Under the pieces are notes generated by a model. It made no database searches and was not told where the DNA came from. It worked only from the letters and a program-made list of their open reading frames with translations. Below are positions 9,001 through 9,673 of a stretch of DNA of 9,673 nt, piece by piece; positions within the stretch are counted from its first letter, which is position 1, and every line of letters starts with the position of its first letter. Location: positions 1 through 9,673 of the forward strand of contig CAMWLA010000042.1 of the NCBI GenBank assembly GCA_947174975.1. The letters are read 5' to 3'. A program made the translations under genes and the position numbers. The DNA comes from an uncultured Clostridia bacterium (GTDB lineage Bacteria; Bacillota; Clostridia; Christensenellales; Borkfalkiaceae).

Positions 9001-9576
9001 TTCGGTTGAAAACTCGCCGTAAACTTTTTTGTAGCCGTTGTTGTCGTACGTTGTGGGTGCGCCGTTATCCCAATTGATATCCGACGGAGTTGAATTCTTA
9101 TTAGGTCTGCTACCGCTTCTTATATGCGCTTCGTTATTTCCGATAAAGCAAGACTGCGACGAGCTGCCGATCAGCATAGAATACGAAATGTCGGAACAGA
9201 CCATAACGCTTGCGCCTACCCCGCTCAACTCTGCGTTTTTGTAATCTTTCCAAGACCGTGTAACTTGTTCGTAGCCCGTAGACTTAGTAGAGTTTTTTGC
9301 ATAGACGTGATAGGACGGCTGATGATCAAGAACGTAAGCCATATAGCCGATATTGTCAATAGGCTTTGCTTTTGTGGGAAGGGTACCGTCCGTAGGCAGT
9401 TTTTTTCTTACCGTGGTAGCGTTTTCGTCGCCGCCCACGGGACCGTTATGCTTTAAAGAGGATAAACCCAAAAGCATACTGAACGCCATGATCAGCGACA
9501 GCAGTAGAATTGATATTATCATAACGGCTATTCTGAAGCCGGTTACTTGATTCGTTTTAACTTTTTCTTTTCTCAT
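58..9576 (-). CDS. Giant exported repeat-rich surface protein with BspA-like and InlB-like modules
   Basis: This is a single uninterrupted frame of 3172 residues from ATG (9574-9576) to TAA (58-60). The start is fixed: an in-frame TAA lies 21 nt upstream (9595-9597) and no ATG, GTG or TTG lies between. Layout seen: basic N-terminus and hydrophobic segment (16-38); N-terminal domain (70-320); beta-rich repeats of about 226 residues (338-1845); cap or linker (1846-2066); two InlB-BspA-FYGC modules (2147-2487, 2488-2812); an F-E-M-P repeat (2820-2893); two InlB-like repeats (2895-3036); and an unknown tail. InlB B-like and BspA-like modules are typical of extracellular adhesins and surface proteins of gut bacteria, so a role in surface binding or structure is inferred. 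There is no catalytic motif, lipobox, LPXTG or C-terminal membrane helix. No neighbour gene is visible. The protein-level call is firm; the biological role is open. Confidence 0.95.
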   Translation of the reverse strand: MRKEKVKTNQVTGFRIAVMIISILLLSLIMAFSMLLGLSSLKHNGPVGGDENATTVRKKLPTDGTLPTKAKPIDNIGYMAYVLDHQPSYHVYAKNSTKSTGYEQVTRSWKDYKNAELSGVGASVMVCSDISYSMLIGSSSQSCFIGNNEAHIRSGSRPNKNSTPSDINWDNGAPTTYDNNGYKKVYGEFSTEISVYALYEKSLIGADDVVDNGDGTYTQKYYLNENAACWYQYGMKTRGGLKDYPKFKKIEITFTFDAKWQILSSYCEEKATISPRALGGMNLDSSSKTTTEYSYSQDGFDNGHFAYFNNYFKQYKGTTGSNTTDTTPKDPEITDILMGGFGKVLDGGQQFDIALTLGETDYEGQIFLSLPLSSLEGDILKGIDLRIALGKKGSGKQDLYAELNKGAVNVYYSTDFALTCDISKISEPINNIKNWVNGITSAPAVYASEVDEQEESGTMLDSLFESLKLDRLTDTEAVITLKSDDLLGLGIGVNLEFGFERSNVNNVDSFSVKSLNLYSVEYDKTKIDVSIAIEPNGDEPITRDTENTKADLAEYINSVYNLLKNNKIKIYIGLDDTLIEGLKLNASSHLFIAKDIAAVAEIEAEYKGISLKLNATYIYEKTSYGKIYLHVSEFNGKEVNAKVYCNIEDTVNAVKDIIALFESNGEADGSTVTAPETKVELATIINKVLNLNFSEIIGNVKGDADSISVDLNVDNLLAGLDVSLGFNFGTLALSFDREPAKLSGSLSGLGLNVEITGSDKTLTEVDAQSYVDITAYVEGVYSLLNKPSYDVTISLEGTKITDKIDLSGLTVNGVATVAIENKTIRVKLPVAVSYGDLSVKLTAYYTINISDGSYGNVYLHVTEFCGKEVNAKVYCEIKDLVDSVNGIIAKFASNNKISVASEEASLLSKAIETLLNLDYNEIIHATNDKLSVSIDVDEILSSLDISLGGITFGELNLEFVPQTATLGGTLEKLGLTVGLNGNENSLAPFDGKGYVDLNAFVSGIAGIVNSEVYEIGVKFNGGEITDKIDLSGLTLNATAYAKLENGHNNITVTVPMLISYYGLEVELTAYYSADINTKDFSTVYICLTRIDQTQLNAKVYCDVQDAIGAVKDIINSFNQTATYSEESDGAADIVSKLVGVVLNLNYSDIIKCSQNNLSVTLDVDEILSQLDITVGGIKFGNLQLDLTLDNGNAQLCGKLDNLGVEMSLKGNDSYKMPTVNKGEYLDLTAALRLVEKMIDEGRKIAEAKDVAFVINGTATIGGVQVEVTGSGEVIWADGALKVALSLSVKVDGEILEINIVYDKDSNPFVILTVNDAGVKITNVEIDKLVNSFKGLIDAFAKGDANGENVGTDEVETYAIEVGGYSLEEIAKNKNVKIVLNALLGFVNEFTVQIENNPSDIYNLIISHSDGINVTLGADGCLSLEVAKADNKLCASVEVGNGATVSSILEVLANEKTEENVDGKYTYYELSKFVKVLYNAFFDKTESLTEILGDKAYSVTLNLTGANSGLSVLEGVSVNAQLYYGEGVVGTQRATKLMHVSLEMNINGTYVCATASYSGRTLFIELNKIGGTTFTGIKFKTDVENVFDAAEELVRLITDTNLVETLNTFMGKGSLSPDEVENIAVFAAITDENGQSSTSALTKLIDALLSLDLDKSFKFDKKTNTAEINVDSITEAVLNIKLGTITATYNDNTISATVKTEESDAWLSLTAAACENRKNVINPDDYTDIGFISTLLSDLVGTVTDADKQIHKLYTFTGNITVNVNIPVLSQTIELKNATLTVGLDSNDKFYLTLAASLQSSLATAKSDISVTYSDGLIVLGRNIESDNKEFKVLTFEYFLDNVLDKNNSPAKWLLGTSDFLWSSIISFIKVDINSGLTKAKTYTLYEELKQNVKEGKFNLEDYLSGMCVKAGGNESVYGNGASLAETKFNLANDLNHYAFDINAGELTGGTLSALCAVILRNDNGLSGLKAYGEVGTFVDFTLDFGTYIEGATDIYGDADNTKKLGETAVRNYLDYVTQTYGFDRNHKFENTKSHITPVFGCYSSNGNSYVSSDMLETIYLDVYAEDKVTVERTLEVLYGSTVKLVSNFPEFADDSKTTKLIYVNDNGANLYNEIVISDEAENIAIVYDADGKGRVSIYKSSAEAVEVIFNFVRIDGMNPVSAAFVVGDTLYGYELNDYSFLGWYKEEDFVTRVTKVNRNDIVDGKINVYGKYIKTLYEAENGVNYSFDTKLDAYYVSGVNDNIATYYNNADLWLEIASEINGYPVKYIGANAFANKDSENLDKSLVNVLVPETVTAVYDNAFLDNKALRQVAFFADKVFFGGRADSNGKTSVFYGCYSGKSANNSAFTVYYNGTQNNPYSHVITTNNVIDTAWNRIYFNNNTSYTMSTQSSGWAYVEFKTEVVGLDGNNFLPAEADLSGIINNGICFTAYAEAGNLANAISETLVAQLGMNIYDVTVSDALPLDGKRHSINITLTEHEEIVATTVDIDIVVKFGDFEYTTTVDGVEPEANLAAIYTTLNFEGKGDYAFIGWYTDEALKQLAPDKNNGTVTKLYAKLVLNTVTADNGVVYSFVNDHYAVSGFNTNHKDNVNYSEADKWLILENEISGIAVTAIANEAFANQSLKNVVVPSNITKLETKAFLNNYGMLNVVLLADNVTMDGSASGKNLPFYGCSTGNGTSQTWLNVYYNSVTPETQWNHFRDGNNYIGVGNAGGSINGAGYWGYVNYTVNGYDYAIEDFGYADGLVTTGVNDDYLNSVKSMIISQLNSESANEGVIYKYSVLVTAEKVNGIYNVTVTISDDAANAWHKLTIDGSDIQIELSTGIEVVNGTYFVKKNTTVTVKAVSGNEGLTRLTVYADEDKSTVIYDSGDTDVCANLTFEMPSQFAYVTAERDELPITEITLRSTVEVEGFAWNGSFYEKTVEEVTEGDKLPAKLSAKYHTFLDWAYENSSNVLEFETTIQHRVYYAVWAFDRTEVYDVSITDGKFTASIAKDSSDKYLADSIYGWYAFEEVGEDVVFNTPVTPSTLTVATTVVYPRMVFSFTYVMECPLGGAQYYYVREDTNDSKETKKNGTHTGLFDILEGTELKYLWAYKSDSDLDTNKVLRIDYVDQNANNKTLYFRIKYSKYAVGSSKTSKVELSEAISNTDIPIKGGDSINKPVDGNKELKIVAIGAD
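61..468 (-). other. Unrecognised C-terminal tail (residues 3037-3172)
   Basis: The tail has beta-prone stretches such as GAQYYYVRED (3050-3059), KVLRIDYVD (3100-3108) and KTLYFRIKYSKY (3114-3125), and one cysteine (3046). It ends in a charged segment, NKELKIVAIGAD. There is no LPXTG, hydrophobic helix, basic tail, SLH, choline-binding, LysM or dockerin-like motif, so no known C-terminal anchoring device is visible. It could be a small ligand-binding or assembly domain. Confidence 0.4.
469..663 (-). other. Degenerate InlB-like repeat D (residues 2972-3036)
   Basis: IYGWYAFEEVGEDVVFNTPV (3001-3020) and TTVVYPRMV (3029-3037) keep the G-W-Y, F-x-T-P and Y-P/Y-A spacing of the C-terminal half of an InlB B repeat. 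The N-terminal half is not convincing. This is probably a decayed copy. Confidence 0.45.
667..894 (-). other. InlB B-like repeat C (residues 2895-2970)
   Basis: The signature end of the family is present: H-T-F-L-D-W (2938-2943) in place of F-x-G-W, followed by FETTIQHRVYYAVWAFD (2954-2970) matching the I-x-x-x-x-x-x-Y-A-x-W ending. The front half is EGFAWNGSFYEKTV (2907-2920) and EGDKLP (2925-2930), matching the G-x-x-L-P turn. These repeats are small beta folds of secreted and surface proteins. Confidence 0.65.
898..1119 (-). other. 'Bacterial repeat'-like domain with F-E-M-P motif (residues 2820-2893)
   Basis: GTYFVKKNTTVTVKAVSG (2827-2844), then LTRLTVYADED (2848-2858), then LTFEMPSQFAYVTAERD (2875-2891) follow the usual order of small extracellular repeats: G-x-y-V-k-x-x-x-x-V-t-V, then a second strand, then F-x-M-P plus a final V-t-a strand. 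Such domains are spacer or binding units in secreted proteins of Bacillota. Confidence 0.55.
1141..2115 (-). repeat. Composite module B: second copy of the InlB/BspA/FYGC unit (residues 2488-2812)
   Basis: The order is the same as in module A. The InlB B-like part (2488-2557) has FIGWYTDE (2528-2535) and LYAKL (2552-2556). The linker has NGVVYSF (2565-2571) and HYAVSG (2575-2580). BspA-like repeats are AIANEAFANQ (2611-2620) and VVVPSNITKLETKAFL (2625-2640). The FYGC segment has FYGCSTG (2668-2674), VYYNS (2684-2688) and WGYVNY (2720-2725), followed by a beta-rich end (to 2812). Equivalent motifs lie 348 (GWY), 344 (AF), 335 (FYGC) and 327 (W) residues from those in A, so the copies differ by small deletions. 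Confidence 0.75.
2116..3138 (-). repeat. Composite module A: InlB-like, BspA-like LRR, FYGC segment (residues 2147-2487)
   Basis: The InlB B-like part (about 2147-2213) shows F-L-G-W-Y (2180-2184) and the closing V-Y-G-K-Y-I (2208-2213). A linker with NGVNYSF (2221-2227) and YYVSG (2234-2238) leads into a short BspA-like leucine-rich repeat pair: VKYIGANAFAN (2265-2275), then VLVPETVTAVYDNAFLDN (2288-2305). The FYGC segment follows: FYGCYSG (2333-2339), VYYNG (2349-2353) and WAYVEF (2393-2398), ending in a beta-rich stretch to 2487. InlB B-like and BspA-like modules are known from cell-surface proteins that bind host or other cells. The same order recurs in module B. Confidence 0.75.
3148..3378 (-). 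other. Possible beta repeat domain before composite module A (residues 2067-2143)
   Basis: The pattern is VLYGSTVKLVS (2076-2086), then TTKLIYVNDNG (2097-2107), then ENIAIVYDADG (2121-2131). It follows the order seen in small extracellular 'bacterial repeat' domains: a strand with G-x-x-V, a strand of the type L-x-Y-V-N, and a final strand. The characteristic F-x-M-P motif is absent here. The assignment is tentative. Confidence 0.3.
3379..4041 (-). other. Cap or linker region after the repeat array (residues 1846-2066)
   Basis: No family is recognised. A helical or hydrophobic start (WLLGTSDFLWSSIISFIKV, 1852-1870) is followed by a mixed segment and a beta-like stretch (about 1948-1990, ending in TFVDFTLDFGTYIEG, 1976-1990). 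Near its end, F-G-C-Y-S-S-N-G (2039-2046) resembles the F-Y-G-C motif of the two downstream composite modules. The position suggests it closes off the array and links it to the C-terminal surface modules. Confidence 0.35.
4042..4656 (-). repeat. Repeat R6: diverged last unit (residues 1641-1845)
   Basis: It begins with LIDALLSLDLDKSF (1643-1656), matching the start of R2-R4, and continues with INVDSITEAVLNIKLGTITA (1667-1686), the counterpart of the V-D-E-I-L helix and following strand. Its end, FKVLTFEYFLDNVLD (1830-1844), resembles the terminal strand and helix but lacks the cysteine. The middle, with VNVNIPVLSQTIELKNATLT (1761-1780), keeps the alternating strand pattern. Confidence 0.5.
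4657..5466 (-). repeat. Repeat R5: strongly diverged unit (residues 1371-1640)
   Basis: The order of helix, strands and end helix is kept, but few residues are. VKIVLNALLGF (1375-1385) replaces the N-L-N-Y-S-D-I-I region. The end TLFIELNKIGG (1560-1570), then IKFKTDVENVFDAAEEL (1576-1592), aligns with the strand/Cys/helix end of the other units, with T1580 in place of the cysteine. Boundaries are approximate and the unit is longer (about 270 residues). Confidence 0.5.
5467..6150 (-). repeat. Repeat R4: conserved first half, diverged second half (residues 1143-1370)
   Basis: The first half closely copies R3: NLNYSDII (1143-1150) and VDEILSQLDITVGGIKFG (1163-1180). After YLDLTAALRLVEKMI (1224-1238) the resemblance weakens. 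The D-K-I-D-L-S-G-L-T strand is replaced by a shorter one (about 1258-1268), and the conserved cysteine is lost in VKITNVEIDKLVNSF (1318-1332). The terminal amphipathic helix is kept (1325-1339), followed by an acidic linker (1341-1356). Confidence 0.7.
6151..6831 (-). repeat. Repeat R3 (residues 916-1142)
   Basis: A complete unit: NLDYNEII (916-923), VDEILSSLDISLGGITFG (936-953), YVDLNAFVSGIAGIV (994-1008), ITDKIDLSGLTLNA (1024-1037), LNAKVYCDV (1095-1103) and helix 1104-1117. An additional cysteine, C1086, lies in the strand before the conserved C1101. Strands such as ITVTVPMLISY (1050-1060) and GLEVELTAYYSADI (1062-1075) alternate polar and non-polar residues. Confidence 0.88.
6832..7509 (-). 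repeat. Repeat R2 (residues 690-915)
   Basis: A complete unit: NLNFSEII (690-697), VDNLLAGLDVSLGFNFG (713-729), YVDITAYVEGVYSLL (770-784), ITDKIDLSGLTVNG (800-813), NVYLHVTEF (856-864), GKEVNAKVYC (866-875) and helix 876-891. It has an extra cysteine, C865, ten residues before the conserved C875. Its DNA shares an exact 23-base stretch (7154-7176) with R3 (6482-6504). Confidence 0.88.
7510..8187 (-). repeat. Repeat R1 (residues 464-689)
   Basis: The first half is diverged: a D-D-L-L-G-L-G-I-G-V-N-L-E-F strand (484-497) stands where R2-R4 have V-D-[EN]-[IL]-L and the following strand. The second half is well conserved: helix 551-563, strand GLKLNASSHL (581-590), KIYLHVSEFNGKEVNAKVYC (626-645) and helix 646-661. 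The DNA of its second half is nearly that of R2: 49 of 56 bases match by eye between 7642-7697 and 6952-7007. Confidence 0.8.
8188..8565 (-). repeat. Repeat R0: diverged partial unit (residues 338-463)
   Basis: Only the second half of the unit is recognisable. The stretch DLYAELNKGAVNVYY (398-412), then L-T-C-D-I (418-422), then an amphipathic helix at about 424-437 matches the strand/Cys/helix end of R1-R3. C420 sits 225 residues before C645 of R1, which fits the repeat register. The ELNK segment is also echoed in R5 (1564-1567). Confidence 0.5.
8617..9369 (-). other. Unrecognised N-terminal extracellular domain (residues 70-320)
   Basis: This segment is rich in Tyr, Asn, Ser and aromatic residues and contains four cysteines (127, 143, 229, 267), which could form two disulphides. 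A turn-like DNGDGTYTQKYYL segment (211-223) and an amphipathic strand IEITFTFDAKWQILSS (250-265) suggest a mostly beta fold. The second half is loosely reminiscent of LolA/LppX-like lipoprotein domains, but I cannot establish that by eye. It ends in a Thr/Asn-rich linker (317-328) before the repeat array. Confidence 0.4.
9457..9576 (-). other. N-terminal signal peptide or signal anchor (residues 1-40)
   Basis: Residues 2-15 carry five basic residues (R2, K3, K5, K7, R15). They are followed by an uninterrupted hydrophobic stretch at about 16-38 (starting IAVMIISILLLSLIM) and then polar residues. This is a Sec-type export signal. There is no cysteine near the end, so it is not a lipoprotein signal. 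No clear A-X-A type cleavage site is seen, so the segment may remain as a membrane anchor with the rest of the protein outside. Cleavage around residues 39-45 cannot be excluded. Confidence 0.85.
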
Positions 9577-9580
9577 AGTT

Positions 9581-9586
9581 TTCTCG
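9581..9586 (-). promoter_or_regulatory. Weak ribosome binding site
   Basis: The minus-strand leader before the ATG reads ATCGAGAAAACT. The only match to the anti-Shine-Dalgarno sequence is a short GAG (9583-9585), 6 nt from the ATG. This is poor for a Bacillota gene with such a strong promoter. Initiation may rely on the unstructured A-rich leader. Confidence 0.35.
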
Positions 9587-9589
9587 ATT

Positions 9590-9609
9590 TTAGTTTAACT
9601 TAGTTTAAT
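9590..9609 (-). repeat. Two tandem 10-bp direct repeats across the start of transcription
   Basis: On the plus strand, TTAGTTTAAC (9590-9599) is followed directly by TTAGTTTAAT (9600-9609), with nine of ten bases identical. The pair overlaps the end of the -10 box and the predicted start of transcription. A 10-bp period places both copies on the same DNA face, as in some operators. It may also be simple AT-rich sequence. Confidence 0.4.
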
Positions 9610-9637
9610 TATACCTTAAATATATTATCCGTGTCAA
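9608..9637 (-). promoter_or_regulatory. Sigma-A type promoter of the giant gene
   Basis: Read on the minus strand, a perfect -35 box TTGACA (9632-9637) and a perfect -10 box TATAAT (9608-9613) are separated by 18 bp. The -10 box ends 31 nt before the start codon, so transcription should begin near 9601 and leave a leader of about 25 nt. The DNA upstream is AT-rich and could act as an UP element. Two perfect hexamers predict strong basal expression unless a regulator acts. Confidence 0.85.
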
Positions 9638-9673
9638 ACCAATTTGCCGTTTTGTATTTAAAAAATATTACAA

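Noticed and set aside
9124..9456. Plus-strand open frame of 110 codons
   Set aside because: It lies wholly antisense to the export signal and N-terminal domain of the giant gene. It has no promoter or plausible ribosome binding site, and its composition is that of a codon shadow.
9620..9631. GATAAT inside the promoter spacer as an alternative -10 box
   Set aside because: No acceptable -35 hexamer lies 16-19 bp upstream of it (the 17-bp position reads AAACGG), while the TTGACA/TATAAT pair is perfect.
9652..9673. Inverted repeat TTGTA...TACAA upstream of the promoter, considered as an operator
   Set aside because: The arms are only 5 bp around an AT-only centre with mismatches at the edge of the window, so chance is likely in such AT-rich DNA.

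Overview
The window holds one gene. A giant open reading frame on the minus strand (58-9576, 3172 codons) fills about 98% of it. It is flanked by its own near-consensus promoter on the right (9608-9637) and a strong intrinsic terminator on the left (5-40). It therefore looks like a self-contained monocistronic unit for a very large exported surface protein. The promoter is of sigma-A type (TTGACA, 18 bp, TATAAT). Together with the standard code, moderate GC, and InlB-like and BspA-like surface modules, this suggests a Bacillota member, perhaps an uncultivated gut clostridial lineage. That placement is inference; no marker gene is present.

Reading the protein from N to C terminus (right to left in the window): (1) a basic stretch and one hydrophobic segment (residues about 16-38) form a signal peptide or signal anchor, with no lipobox; (2) an unrecognised globular N-terminal domain (about 70-320) carries four cysteines; (3) a long array of beta-rich repeats (about 338-1845) follows, with a unit of about 226 residues. 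Units R1-R3 are clearly alike at protein and DNA level, and R0 and R4-R6 are diverged copies. A cysteine recurs at residues 420, 645, 875 and 1101. (4) A linker or cap region (1846-2066) follows the array. (5) The C-terminal third is built from surface-protein modules: two copies of a composite module of about 330-340 residues (InlB B-like fold, then a short BspA-like leucine-rich repeat pair, then a segment with an F-Y-G-C motif), a 'bacterial repeat'-like domain ending in an F-E-M-P motif, and two more InlB-like repeats. (6) An unrecognised tail (3037-3172) has no LPXTG motif, no transmembrane helix and no recognisable cell-wall binding repeat.

The likely picture is a long, fibre-like extracellular protein held by its N-terminal hydrophobic segment or released. 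The BspA/InlB-like part would be the distal interaction end and the 226-residue array a stalk. The array is the part I cannot assign to a known family and is the best candidate for something undescribed. The other open frames of 60-110 codons all lie antisense inside this gene and are rejected as shadows.
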